NCBI GenBank assembly: GCA_009760855.2
Contig: WPIO01000021.1
Location: 4,844,501-4,908,500 of the forward strand
Source of the DNA: Cristatella mucedo
Taxonomy: Eukaryota; Bryozoa; Phylactolaemata; Cristatellidae
Length of the DNA stretch: 64,000 nt
Reading direction: 5' to 3'
Shown here in pieces: positions 20,496-31,544 of this stretch. The notes under the pieces are model-generated. The model had not been told where the DNA came from, ran no database searches, and saw nothing but the letters and a program-made list of their open reading frames with translations. Numbering within the stretch: position 1 is the first letter of the stretch; every line of letters begins with the position of its first letter. Both the position numbers and the translations under genes were made by a program.

Positions 20496-22176
20496 GTGGT
20501 ATTAAATAGTGCGGTAAGTAGAACTCACTCTTGTACGTATAGGTTACTGACCTGTGTAATGAACAGACCTAGCCGAAGCCGCCGTTGAATGATCTCGTGC
20601 TTGCGGTCGTACTGCATAGATATATAGCTACTGTAAAATAAGGGATCGCTAGCGTTATCATCATAAAATAATGCAAGAGTATGAATCCGAGTTATGGTTA
20701 ATTGCATAATTACAGAGGAACGCATAGCGGCAGCAGCAGAATTCGAACCATTCCCACGAGTACCGGCTAGGAAGCCGGTGCTTTATTTAGGGCAGCGGTC
20801 CAGACTCGACCCTTCGGCCGCAGCCAGAGTCAAGGACGAAGCTCACAAAAGTAACGCTGGCATCCTAGCCGCGGTGCGGCGACTGACGCTTGCGTGAAGT
20901 CGCATCTGCTGAGTATCTAACCGGGAGAAAGGTGGCTCGAGACAACTCGCTGGCAGTCGGCCTATATAAACAGGTCGCTTAGACCAGTTTTTTATGTCCG
21001 CCGACATCCGGCTTATCGGCGCCAGCCGCGCACTCTTCGCCTCTGCGGGCGCTGCGCGCGTCCGCCGGTATGCCGGAGATGGATGCCGGAAGTCACGGCC
21101 AACGACTGAATAATTGGCCGCAAATTGGAATCGAGTTTCGGTTCAAGTTGCTTCCGAATCGCAGCAATGGAGATCTGATACTAGCTTTTTGCTATTCCAA
21201 AACAACTTGAGTTCGTCCGCAGAGCGGAAGGCTTGGCCAAAGCGGCCGATGGTCGTCGCGGCGCCAGCCTGGCGAGGCGCCGCCGCCGCCGCTGCTGCTG
21301 CTGCTGAAGAACCTCTCAGCACTTTCGCTGGCTGGCTGGCTGCGCAGCGCTGCCGCCAGCCACGCGAGCGCCGCCGCCCTGCGTCTCGCCCTCGCGACAG
21401 CGTCTGGCCGCGGGTGCTCGCCGCGGGTGCTCGCCGCGGGTGCTCGCCGCGGGCGCTCGGCTCGCCATTGCTCGTCTGCAACGAGCCGCGCGGGCGAGCG
21501 GCCGGGCGTGCGACGGCGGGGCGCGAGCGGGCGGAAACGCGTATCGGCGGCGCCTGTGAAGTAGCGGTCAATCCGCGGCGAGTCATCTTGAATGGCTTTG
21601 GAGGCTCAATGGCGAGCAGAACGCCTGGGCAGGCTTGCGTAAAAGGGCCAGCGAATGCCCGGCGCCATCGGAGGCTCGCACCTACGTGCCGGTTTCTTGC
21701 GCTCACGATCGCCACTGCGAGCGGCTTACGGCGCGTCGTGTGGCGACTCCGCGCTGGTCGCTCGTTTACATCACTCACCGAGTACCCCGGCCTACGTGCC
21801 GTATCTTATGTCCGAATCGAGCGGATCCTATTCTTTGCGGTCCTCTCCTATTCTTCTTCTCGCTCAAGACAGCGCGTTGCACGCACGCTGCCGAAGCCGA
21901 GCAAATTGAGAGGACGGTGTGCCGTATCGGCTAGCCGCTCGGCTCGGAGGCTGCTCGGAAGTTGTACTTGTAGCTCGAAGTACTTGTACTTGTACTTTTT
22001 GGCGGCTCTTGACGCACGCGCACCGCGCGTTGTGCTTGCTCTCTTGGGCTCTTTCGGTAGACTCCGGTCCTGCGCGAGCGACGCATTACGCGATCGCGCA
22101 CGCCTCGCGGGGCGGCACAGGGATGCATGCGGCAGGTCTTGCTCGCCCTCCACCCACTGAGAGGCTGAGCGTGCGA

Positions 22177-22215
22177 CTGCAGCTAGTCGCTTCTAGTGGA
22201 AGCGACTAGCTGCAG
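22177..22215. repeat. Perfect 17-bp-arm hairpin next to (CT)n
   Basis: Arms 22177-22193 and 22199-22215 are exact reverse complements around the loop tagtg. The hairpin lies 4 bases before a (CT)n tract. Confidence 0.95.
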
Positions 22216-22216
22216 C

Positions 22217-22218
<2 letters not shown>

Positions 22219-22292
<74 letters not shown>

Positions 22293-22308
22293 CCTCTCTC
22301 TCCCCCCG
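22219..22308 (+). repeat. (CT)n microsatellite
   Basis: About 72 bp of uninterrupted ct (22219-22290), then a short ct/cccc extension. Confidence 0.95.
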
Positions 22309-22709
22309 GGAAACGGCAAGCTTCAGCCGGATATGAAACTCGCAAGCGAGCGGCCGCACCGTCTGACACTGGCACCGCTGTCTCGCTGTGCGTCAAAGAG
22401 GCGCTTAAGAGTCGATCAACAGTCGATGGCCGAGGCAGCGCTCGGATGCGTGCCAACGTCGGCTGCTAGCCGCCGCCGCCGCTCCGCCGCGCGTGTGCCG
22501 TGGGCCGGGTACACGCGCGGCCGAGCGGAGCGCCGGCTCATCTTTCGCTTTGAGGCGTTCAGAACGGAACCGCTGCGCTCGCCACCGTTGCTCTCTCAAT
22601 GGCAGGAGAAGATCCTCAAGAACGTAAGCTACAGCGCCGCGAGGATAGCCGATAGCGCTCGGCGGCGTTCGACTGCGGCGAAGAAGCGCGAAGAAGCGCG
22701 CGAAAGCAG

Positions 22710-22737
22710 AAGGCGGCGTCTCAGGAGACGCCGCCTT
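22710..22737. repeat. Perfect 13-bp-arm hairpin with 2-base loop
   Basis: Arms 22710-22722 and 22725-22737 flank the bases ag, forming a 28-bp near-perfect palindrome. Confidence 0.9.
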
Positions 22738-23159
22738 TCGGTGCTGGTCTGGCGTTTGTTCAGCTCGGCATCAGCTTTTTGATCAGCACTAGCCCTCGCC
22801 GCCGCCTCCGCCGCCGCTCCTGCGTAGACAGCGCTAGCCCTCTACGTGCAGCTGATGCGAGGTAGGCGAGGCGCTGCTGCTGCTTCGTCTCAAGCGTTCA
22901 ATCGGCCAAGCATTCTCTGTCGCTCCGCGTCGCAGCGCATCGCTGGCAAGTTGAAGCCGCTGATTCGAATGCGCCTTTCGGCGCGGCGGCCGCCAGCAGC
23001 CGAGCCGACGCCGCCAGCCGCCAGCGCCGCAGGCAGCGCACGCTCAGGCGTCGGCCAGCGCGAACAAGCGGCGGACCAAGGTTCGGACGAGAGAGTCTCG
23101 CATTATCCCGCCGAGGGCGCAGGCACTCGCGCGAGCTGACTCGGAGCGGCTCTTTTCAG

Positions 23160-23377
23160 GCACCGAGACAGCGGAGAGGCATCGCGCCGCCGCCGCCAGC
23201 GGCCGCGAAGACGCTTCCGCAGCAGGCGAGACTGATGACGCCGCAGGCAAGCAGCCTCAATCCATCGCCAAGAGGCTACCGTTAGCCGCGATGATCCAGA
23301 ACAAGCTAGGGAAAGTGTCAGCAGCTCGGCCTAAAGCGACCGCCGCGTCGAGCCGCGGTCCACTGCTGCCGGCGCTG
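23160..23377 (+). CDS. Exon-like island (unassigned)
   Basis: Open for about 72 codons between the acceptor-like CTCTTTTCAG and the donor-like GCGCTG/GTAAGC. The frame encodes an Ala/Glu-rich start and then a basic KRLPLAAMIQNKLGKV segment. Both splice-like sites are strong and agree with the open frame. I recognise no family. GC-rich context makes chance open frames likely, so this remains a candidate internal exon only. Confidence 0.3.
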
Positions 23378-23924
23378 GTAAGCGCGAGCAGCTCCGCTGC
23401 TCCTGCCGCGGCTCGCCGACGCCGGAGCGACGCCGGAGCGACGCCGGAGTCAGGGAGCGCGGCGCGAAGAGCGCTCGCTCTGGGAGTTCCGTCGGCTCGC
23501 ACGGCGCTCGCTCGGCGAGCCGCTAGTTTTTCCAAGGGCTCGGCTCTCCTCGCCTTTTGTTCTCTAGCTCTCTCGCCTTCAGCCTCGTGGTCAGCTTGCC
23601 ACGCCGAAGCGACTGCTGACGAGTAGCGCGACAAACGAACACTACGAGAGGAGTGAGCGGATTGAACGCGAACTAGCAAATTGATTTTACAAATGGCCAC
23701 CTGAAACGACGGTTGTCGAAGCGAAAGATCCCATGCTTCTCACGAATGCTCTCACAAAGTCACATTCGTACAGACCTGACGACGCTCGCTCAGACGATGG
23801 CAAAAGGGGGAGCCGGGATATTGATCTTGCCCTCGCATTCCCCTGGCTGCTTAAAAGTGTCTTAGCTTTGCAAACGAGGCTTATACATTTATAACACTTT
23901 AGGATTGGCCTTATAATACTAATC

Positions 23925-24160
23925 ATATAATTTTTTTAATTTAACTTATTTTCATATTTATTTGATGTATATAAATATTTAAGTTTATAAAATATTCTTA
24001 TATTTATTACTCATTATATTTTATATTTTTATATATATTGTATTCTTATATTTGATTAAATTTTAACATTACATTATAATACTGGTTTTAATATTAGCAT
24101 TATAATAGTATAATATAATGTAACAACGGGTGAGCTATACAGTTATTTTCTGTCATTTGT
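23925..24160. other. AT-rich island
   Basis: About 200 bp composed almost only of A and T, inside the GC-rich block and directly upstream of a LINE fragment. It may be insertion-associated sequence. Confidence 0.6.
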
Positions 24161-24500
24161 TGTATTTTGTATGCATTTGTGACATCCCGTCTCGACTTTT
24201 GTCTGTCGCTGCTTGCTGGTCTACTCGCATGTGCAACCAGGCCGGTGCAAAACTTTGCAGCTAGGCTCGTCTGTCGTGAGCGTCACACCTGCCTCATCAC
24301 ACCGCTTCTCGCCGACCTGCACTGGCTCCCAATCAAGCAGCGCGTCGACTTTTAGGTCCCTTCATTCTTTGGCTCCAGCCTACCTATCGGATCTACTGCC
24401 CCACCATGCTAAACATCGTACAACTCACTGCTCTGACTCTGAAATGTCTATTTGCATCCCTTTTCGTAAGTTGGCACGTCTATTCCATATTTTGATCATG
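24160..24500 (+). mobile_element. L2-like LINE family A fragment
   Basis: Begins at the segment equivalent to gcatttgtgacatcc of the other copies. It continues through the SRLDFC, LLAGL and TPLLADLHWLPIKQRVDF coding blocks to the Leu/Ser/Pro-rich end, with frameshifts. The hairpin tail is not seen. Confidence 0.8.
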
Positions 24501-25382
24501 TCGTTAGCGTTCAACTGTCGCTAGCGAGCTAGCGAGGAAAAACACTTTTATTCTTAACGTAACACTGCAGACATCGGTGATAATTGTGGCCCAATCAGGG
24601 CACTCTACTTCCCAGTCAGACACTGCTTTCGATACCACTTCCCCTTCTAATGCCTCCACTTCCGCTACATGTACCGGCCACGCATCCGCTTCCGGGTAAG
24701 GCGCCAGTCACTAATGCTCTACTCGGAATGCTCGCTGCGGTTACTCAAGTTGCCGCGCGGTCCTCATTACAGCGCACGACGCATTGGGGGAGACGTGCAC
24801 TCGCCGACGCCGCGCCGACAGGCGCCGCGGCCTAAATATCGCGTCGGCCCTCGAGGCGACCGGCACGAGAGTGGCAATGTATACAAATGAATTCTATCAC
24901 AAACCGGCGCACGCGCAGCGAGGCCAGAGGCGCTTTCACTTCCGCTAGCCCTCGGCAGCTTCGCGCCCTCCCCTCCACGTCGCTCGGTGGCGCCGCCGCC
25001 AATGCGAGAGGCTCGCGAGTCGCGCGCGCCGTCGCGGCTCCTTTGTCCGCTCGAGTTACCCGTCGAGCGCGCCAGCGCCGCCGCGAGGAGGCGCTGCTCG
25101 CGTCGCGTCGCGCCTAATCGTCTAGAGTCAGACTGGCGGCAGCGGCGAGGCAGCTAGGCGAGCTCAAAGGGCATCGCTGTTTGTCCGAGGCGTGCTGAAT
25201 TGCAAATATCTGCGCGCCCCGTGTTTACACGCGAATGCCTTGCGGCGGTCGCCTTTCACGGCGCGTCGCCAGAGCCCGGAGCTCGCGCCGCACGCCGCGC
25301 GCCGATCTATGCGTGAGCGCTCGCCAATGGCCTCCGAACGCGATTCCAGCCGCGACGGCGGCATTGCCAGACTGGTCTTTGC

Positions 25383-25557
25383 TCACACGCACAAACACAC
25401 ACACACACACACACGCACGCACACACGCCGCACGCACGCGCACACGCACGCACACACACACACACACACACACTCTCTCTCTCTCTCTCTCTCTTTCTGT
25501 GTCTCTCTTTCTCTCTCTCTCTCTCCGTGTCTCTCTCTCTCTCTCTCTCTGTGTCTC

Positions 25558-25597
<40 letters not shown>

Positions 25598-25690
25598 TCT
25601 CTGTCTCTGTCTCTGCCTCTCTCTCTCTCTCTGTGTCTCTCTCTGTGTCTCTCTCTGTCTCTGTGTCTGTCTGTCTCTCTCTCTATCAAC
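25383..25690 (+). repeat. Compound (AC)n/(TC)n microsatellite
   Basis: ACAC-rich first part (to about 25471), then TCTC-rich with interspersed tgtctc motifs. The six open frames across it are repeat artefacts. Confidence 0.95.
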
Positions 25691-25932
25691 CGCGAGCGCC
25701 CGCCGTGCGGCAGCTGCCTCGCCACACTCCCCCACCCGGCGGACCTCGCCGCGAGCCGTCCGGGTCAGGAGTCGGGGCGCGCGCGCTGCTTGGTCGAGCG
25801 TTCGCGCCGACGTTTCTCGAGCTCGATCAACACGTCGTTCGGCTGACGCCATTGTGAGCGCGCAAGACCGTCGCTGCGCGAAGGCGCGCGCTGCGGATTC
25901 CGCCCTGCGGCCTCCGCATCGAGCTGGAAGAG

Positions 25933-25968
25933 CGACCGCTCGGCGGCAACGGCGCCGCCGAGCGGTCG
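25933..25968. repeat. Perfect 15-bp-arm hairpin
   Basis: Arms 25933-25947 and 25954-25968 are exact reverse complements around the loop aacggc. Confidence 0.95.
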
Positions 25969-26171
25969 TCGTACCAGCAGTCTTGCGGCTTCACGCCACG
26001 CGCGACGGCCTCGCGCGACGCTAGCCTTGCGCACCCCTTCGCCGGCGCTTTCGTGGAGCGCGCGCGAAGGAAGGCGAGAGGACTGAAGGTCAATGCCAGA
26101 TCGCATCCGTCTCCTGTTACGCCAGACTTTGGCGCGCGCGCGGCGATGGCAGCGACGAAAGGCGGGGCCCT

Positions 26172-26203
26172 CGCGCGTCCTCTGCGGACAGCGAGGACGC
26201 GCG
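26172..26203. repeat. Perfect 11-bp-arm hairpin
   Basis: Arms 26172-26182 and 26193-26203 are exact reverse complements around a 10-base loop. Confidence 0.85.
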
Positions 26204-26811
26204 CGGCGGCGTGTGCGGCTCGCTGTTGAAATCGCTGCCATCGGCCTGAAATGTCTGCTGCGAAAATGCGCCGCCAGTTTGGCCGCGCTGGATGCGCGGA
26301 TATTTTTCGCCAGCAATCCCGTCTAGCCACCGCGGAGCTACTTGTGCGCGGCGGGTATTCATTGACTACAGCTCCTCACTGCGACCGCAGCTTGCCGCCC
26401 CAGGGCGCCTCCTCATTTCTTCCTTGCGAGCTCGCGCTCTCTAGAGCTGCGTCTCTGCGTCTCTGACTAGGGCGAGGCGACCCCGCAGCCGCGCTAAGTG
26501 AGTCTACACAGCGAGTCGCAGCAAAGCCGGTGGCGATCGGGCAGCCAGACGCTCGGGTCTAAGCTGCCGCCGCCGCTTCGGGTCGGGCCTGAGTGAGCTC
26601 ACATTCACGCGGGCGATATGCAGCCATGGCATCGGCTGCTAAAGGCTCTGCATCAACAGAAAAAGCAGTTGACCGCGCCGGCGGCATTGTCGCTTACACG
26701 CCGTGAAAGAGCCCTTTGCCGAGCGCCCCTCCCACGGGATGCGTACGTATACATTATTTTGTAAACGGAAGTAGTCAATTGACCACTACTGCAACATACT
26801 TTTACTTTAAA

Positions 26812-26912
26812 AACGTTAACAACAGAATCTTTTTACTGTGTATTAAAATAAGAATAATGTTAACGTTAACAACAGGATCTTTTTTGCTGTATATTAAAAT
26901 AAGAATAATGTT
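26812..26912. repeat. 50-bp tandem duplication
   Basis: Two copies start at 26812 and 26862, each beginning aacgttaacaacag and ending aataagaataatgtt, with about four differences. Confidence 0.9.
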
Positions 26913-27179
26913 AGTCGTAATAATAAGATACTAGAGCTCACTGCCTGTGGAATCGCTTCGCTGAGTCATGGTGGAAGTACAATACTGTTCATAAATTAGC
27001 ACGTCACTCCCAGAAGTACTGGTCGCCATCTTGCACGTGACGGACAGACTTTCTCGCCGCCATCTAGCTGCATAACGGGCGAGCTTTCTCGCTTTAATTA
27101 GTTATGGGTTTGCATGGTGTCCTCAGAAAACTAAATTTCCTTCTAGGCACTTTGTATAGGCCGTAAAGAAAGCATGTCG

Positions 27180-27310
27180 TAGACTGTAGAAGTCACTTCT
27201 ACAATTCTTACGCAGCGACGTCTTATCTCAACGCGCTGCCAATACCACCAAAGTCCTTGTGGCATCGGGGAGTTACAGACGGAGATACATTGCATTTATG
27301 TCCGACAGAG
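27180..27310 (+). mobile_element. L2-like LINE family B, short deleted 3' fragment
   Basis: Carries caattcttacgcagcgac and, nearby, ggggagttacagacggagatacat. In complete copies these lie several hundred bases apart, so the fragment is internally deleted. Confidence 0.45.
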
Positions 27311-27533
27311 ACGCGACAACCCTTAGGTCTCCGGGGACGCCGTTTCTAGCGGATTTGATAACCGTTGTAGGCCTCCGGTGAGAGACTGCAGGCTGCCGGC
27401 GGTAGGCCGAGTCGTGAAAGCGAGCTTCGAGCTGCGATCTCGCGTTTTCAATCCGACGCTAGGAGGCAGCCGCCGCAGCCGCACAAACCCGCCGGCGCCC
27501 GGCGGACGGCAGACAAGGCGGTGCAGACGGCTA

Positions 27534-27629
27534 GCCCTTCTGTCGCCGCATCCGCCGCCGCCGCACCCGACGACGAGGCGTCGTCGACCAGCATCGAGAT
27601 GGCTCAGCAGCATTCTCTCAGTCGCAGTA
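27534..27629 (+). CDS. Exon-like segment, Ser/Ala/Asp-rich (unassigned)
   Basis: Open segment following a possible acceptor, gcggacggcag. It encodes KAVQTASPSVAASAAAAP and DDEASSTSIEMAQQHSLSR and ends near a weak donor-like GTAACG. Low complexity limits confidence. It may belong with the coiled-coil segment at 27801-27913. Confidence 0.2.
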
Positions 27630-27800
27630 ACGAGGCGCCGCGCCGGCGATTGCGAGGAGGCGCATTCCGCGTTCTGCCCTGGCTGGCCCGGGTGAACAGG
27701 TGCGGCGCCGCCCCCGTCCCGGCCCCGTCCCGCACGCGCCCGCCCGCGACGCGCCCGCCCGCGCCGCCGGCGGCCTCCAGCGAGCGGCGTCTGTCTTTAG

Positions 27801-27913
27801 TTCCAGCTTGGCGGCATCGAAGGAAGAATTGGACAAGCTCTACAAAGAAAACGCCGACCTCGTGAGACGCTTAGCCGAGGCTAGGCCTTCGGCCGCCGCA
27901 TTCAAGAGCGGCG
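27801..27913 (+). CDS. Exon-like coiled-coil segment (unassigned)
   Basis: Lies between the acceptor-like CTGTCTTTAG and the donor-like GGCG/GTGAGC. The open frame includes SKEELDKLYKENADLVRRLAE, a clear heptad-like helical pattern with Leu at regular spacing. This pattern is not a product of GC-rich low complexity, which makes it the most credible orphan exon in the window. No family could be assigned and no neighbouring exon was joined with confidence. Confidence 0.35.
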
Positions 27914-28059
27914 GTGAGCCGGGTGCGGCTCAGCCACGGGAGTACGAGGTACGGCAACCCCGGCAACCAACGTTGCTGTGGGCGGCGATCTTATCTGCGA
28001 TCCGTCACGTGCGCCACCTTCGCGAGGGGCCATCGGTAGCCGTCAGCTCAAGCGCGTAG

Positions 28060-29680
28060 TCCGACCGGACTGACTGGTGTTGGCGATGGCTTTCTTTGAC
28101 CTTGGGTGGACGTTTGTGAAGAATTTTGGCACTGGTTCTGTACTCGAACCAGTAGTTGGCGCGAGCGACGCTTCCAAATGGTATGGCATGCTGCGTAGCG
28201 CTTAGGAGAGCTTGCATAAAGCAGACATTCATGCATTGTCAGCGAGCTCAGCGTATTTCTTGCGCTTGAGCCTACGCACCTACCCTGGGACGCCGCTGTA
28301 AAATTCTATAAGTTGAGGTTAAAGTTAAAGAAAGTCCCAGCGCCGGCGCTCGCACGCCCGGCTGACGAACCGCCCTCGTGCGGATGCAGTGGCATGGCGT
28401 TGCTTTCACTAAAACTGCTCACGGTGGGCATGTAATGGGTGATAGTGACTAACGTCTAGAGAACACGATCGCAACTGAACCACATCCCAATTAACAACAA
28501 TAGCATGGAAGGGAGAGTGCTTCGTCGACCCAGTCCTGTGTGACATAATCCTGTGACAAAATTACGGCACCACGACTGAACCAGTAGGCTACTCACGTCT
28601 CGTCTCTGGCGGCGAGAATAGAGTTTGCGTAAATGAACTCGGCGCTAAAGCGGCAGTCCTTTCTGGCGGGAGTTTCCTGGTCGATAGTCTGTCTTTGTCG
28701 CTCGAATGGGAGTAAATCACTCCGAGTAAGGTAGAGACGGTCTTCAGAAACTGCGGGCGCAGCTCTGCAACCCGCACCTCCTGCAAGCAACCCAACGAAT
28801 TGAACCAAATAAATGGGTCTTGTAATAAATCTATATATCTCATAGCTCTCCAAGCAGTCGTTCAATTTACAGACCGAGCCCGTCCGGTGTCCAGTGGAGG
28901 CGGAGCCGCTCAGATCAAATGCTCTAAACAGCGCTTTAATTGGAACTACCTTCAAATGACAAGGAAGTCCTTGAGCTCCCTCCGTCCGCCGATTGTCATC
29001 TCGCACGATGCTAGCAGTTTCTTGTCTCCACTGAAGCTACGTCCTGCTCCTCATGCGACGCGTCCAGCTTCGCGTCGAGCACCTTTGATCGAGCAGAGCC
29101 TCGCTTTGCGGTGTCGGATCTAGTGCACCGCCCGAGTGCGATGAACGCTGAGCTAATCAGTCGGTCGAGGTCCGCCAACAGATATTCGCGTGGCGGGCGA
29201 GCTCGCGACAAGTCCGTCGGTGCTATGACCGGGTGTAATCGGTGCAACATTGGCGACGCCGACGAAATTCAAGAGCGATCTTTCTCTATTATGCAGATGT
29301 ACGTATCCAACACCAGCAAGAAGAAAACGAGGAGTATTTCAATACAGATCGACATGCCGAAATTCAGGTCCAAGAAGAAGTAAGTTGCCCTTCCCTCCAC
29401 CGCTCGCCGCCGCCAAGCAACATATCGCCAACCATTTCGCCAGTCTCGCAAAGTCCGAGCTTCAGCTTCTCGAGATTGCAGAAGTGCGAAGCGATGTTAG
29501 CTCTCCAATGATGAGGCAATAGTCTTGAGACGAAAACTTAACGAAACAGACCTCGATGCTTGAGGTCTTCACCACCACTTTTTAACCTGTTGAAAGCCTT
29601 GTGTATGCAACCGTTACAGTCTCGTCGTGACGTCAGGCCCTCCCAGGACATCAAATCGGCTGTCTCTTTCCTTTTATTTG
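28060..29680. other. Unassigned region with small open frames
   Basis: The segment 29100-29520 has three overlapping + frames, one reading KQHIANHFASLAKSELQLLE before a TAG at 29521. They look like debris of an old coding element but share no diagnostic motif. Nothing else was recognised. Confidence 0.35.
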
Positions 29681-29689
29681 AAGTCCTTC

Positions 29690-29840
29690 GGAGACAGTCT
29701 CTCTAACGCTACCCGTCCTAGAATGTGGAATACTTCCAAAATTCTTGCACAACGATGATTCCTTCTCTCGGCTGCCGACTCTAGCAGTTCCTGCTGGCTA
29801 TAGTACGGCCACCCGCTCAGGCTGTGAGCTATGAAATCAT
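29690..29840 (+). mobile_element. L2-like LINE family B fragment
   Basis: cctagaatgtggaatacttc, ttcttgcacaacgatg and ctgccgact match, in order, the end of the ORF in the copy at 51740-52890. Confidence 0.6.
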
Positions 29841-29939
29841 GTTCATAGATTTGTGGATTAAAGGACGGCGATACTTGTGAAAGCACTATTACAAAACCGG
29901 GCCTCTGCTTTTTAATTTTAAAATAAAGGCTTGTCGATT

Positions 29940-30060
29940 CACCAGCCTCATTTATAAAGCGGCAGAACAGCCATAACAGCCATCGCCTGCAGTGGGCAAT
30001 ATAGGATCGCCCACTGCAAGATTTGAACCCACGACCTGGGTCGTGAAGGGCAAGCATCTT
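29940..30060 (-). mobile_element. tRNA-derived SINE family A
   Basis: The reverse complement holds a tRNA-like head with cacgacccaggtcgtgggtt followed by caaatcttgcagtgggcga. A B-box-like gggttcaaatc and the gatcctatattgcc body are visible, as in the copies at 37440 and 48232. Confidence 0.75.
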
Positions 30061-30079
30061 AAAAAGACCTAGTTTGGAG

Positions 30080-30785
30080 GACAGCAGTGAAATATTACAT
30101 AACTTATATGTATACGATCATGCATCAGAAGTAATAATATTACGTATGGCTTCTAATAGAGATTAAAACGGTAATTAATGACTGTCAGGTTTCTAAGTGT
30201 CCGCTCGTAAACAGTACTGCAAATGCCACAGCTTTCCAGCTTTGTAACTAGTAGCACGGTCGCACTGTCTTGTCACATAAATCCTTTTTTCCTGCCTGTT
30301 TTTATAGGGAGTTTTTTGGAAGGATTTCGTGGATTTGGCTCTTGCCATGTACCAGATTAAAGACTTACCGAAGTGTGTTCCCTCTCCGAGGACAACAGGG
30401 TTTGCTAGATTAAAGGTGGATATTTTGACGTAGCCTCCTTAGCCGCGGGCTCCATTAATCATCTTGCAAAGCACCTTTACTATCCCTAAGCTAGTCAATT
30501 TGTTGTGTATAAATTTGCATTCCACGATTATTTAAGAGCTTGGGAGAGTTTATAAGGATGCCAACGGCTGACCAAGTGGCTGTAGCAGAAGGTAGGGGGT
30601 GGGGAAAGAATGCTTAACCTAACGAAATGACACGGAAAAGTCAAATTTTTCGTAATTTTTGAGGCGTTCTAGACTAGTTCAGATCATGCATGCCACCAAG
30701 CAGTCACTTGAAGGTTTTCGTATTTTGATATAGCATCGCGAAACCACTTAACCCTTCAATATTGTTCGCCCTTCCTACAGGTAAA
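30080..30785. other. Intergenic, no gene recognised
   Basis: AT-leaning sequence with no supported feature. Confidence 0.45.
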
Positions 30786-30787
30786 CA

Positions 30788-30794
30788 GACACAC

Positions 30795-30857
<63 letters not shown>
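30788..30857 (+). repeat. (AC)n microsatellite
   Basis: About 70 bp of ac with two acgc interruptions near its start. Confidence 0.95.
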
Positions 30858-30862
<5 letters not shown>

Positions 30863-30892
30863 GTGAACATATTTATAATATATATGTATATA

Positions 30893-31080
30893 ATTCATTT
30901 TTGAGACCTTAATCTCTACCCAATCGATTTACGTAGACGCCAGGGCTCGAGCCTACCCAATCGATTTACGTAGACGCCAGGGCTCGAGCCTACCCAATCG
31001 ATTTACGTAGACGCCAGGGCTCGAGCCTACGACCTCGGTGGTCAGAGGCGAGCACCTTACTCCTGGGCCAAACCTGGAAG
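30893..31080 (-). mobile_element. tRNA-derived SINE family B with internal triplication
   Basis: Has the family B order on the - strand: tRNA-like head (ggcccaggagtaaggtgctc and the box near ctcgagc), then the LINE-like tail. A 37-bp segment at the head/tail junction is present three times in tandem, starting at 30916, 30953 and 30990, with essentially no divergence. Confidence 0.85.
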
Positions 31081-31269
31081 TCGAAGGCTGAAACTGCGGG
31101 CTACGTAAGCTCTTTTAATTTTGTGTTCTCGTGGTGCGAAGTTTATGAGTGGCTCGTTGAGCTTTTGTGGATCTACGCGTAATTCTTTCGCTTGTTGATG
31201 CCTAACGTTACTGCTGGGCAGAAATCGCATTTCGTCAACACCTGGTGGCGGCCATCACAATGCGATGTT

Positions 31270-31500
31270 TTAATTAGACAGTCGGATTCCCGCGGTCAGC
31301 ACCGGTTATAAGTTGGCTGCTGAGTGCCGGCTGAAGCCTACTGACAGAGAGTGGGAGCGCAGCTGAGGCTGTCCTCCACGGGCAGGTCCGGGCGGGTTCA
31401 GTCTTCAGAGCTCGACTCGCGCCTCGCCCAGCCCTAGTCTGTACCATGCCTGCTTCGAACCCCGGCCCGACAGGCCCAGCCCTTAGAGCCAATCCTTTTC
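31270..31500 (-). mobile_element. Possible tRNA-derived SINE, third type
   Basis: The reverse complement contains ggccggggttcgaagcagg, which resembles a B box. A Ser/Pro/Ala-rich open frame across it is not convincing. Only one copy was seen, so the call is tentative. Confidence 0.25.
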
Positions 31501-31544
31501 TTGAAGTTACTGATACAATCTGCCAACTTCTCTTATCTAGATGA

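Larger units (their letters stand above)
21000..26700. other. Second GC/CpG-rich block without a recognised gene
   Basis: GC-rich domain like the one around BMP3/GDF10, starting near 21000 and ending near 26700, with an AT-rich interruption at 23925-24160. Long overlapping frames on both strands encode Arg/Ala/Ser-rich peptides and look like composition artefacts. One exon-like island (23160-23377), several perfect hairpins and two large microsatellites lie inside. It may be a CpG-island domain of a gene with exons too short or diverged to recognise. Confidence 0.4.

Noticed and set aside
21114-22160. 348-codon + strand ORF in the second GC-rich block
   Set aside because: Composition-driven, Arg/Ala/Ser-rich, with overlapping frames equally open on the other strand and no domain recognised.
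25192-25857. ORFs with long Ser-Leu or Arg-Glu repeats
   Set aside because: Translation of the compound (AC)n/(TC)n microsatellite.
30916-31026. CRISPR-like direct repeats
   Set aside because: Three adjacent copies without spacers, inside a SINE, in an animal genome.
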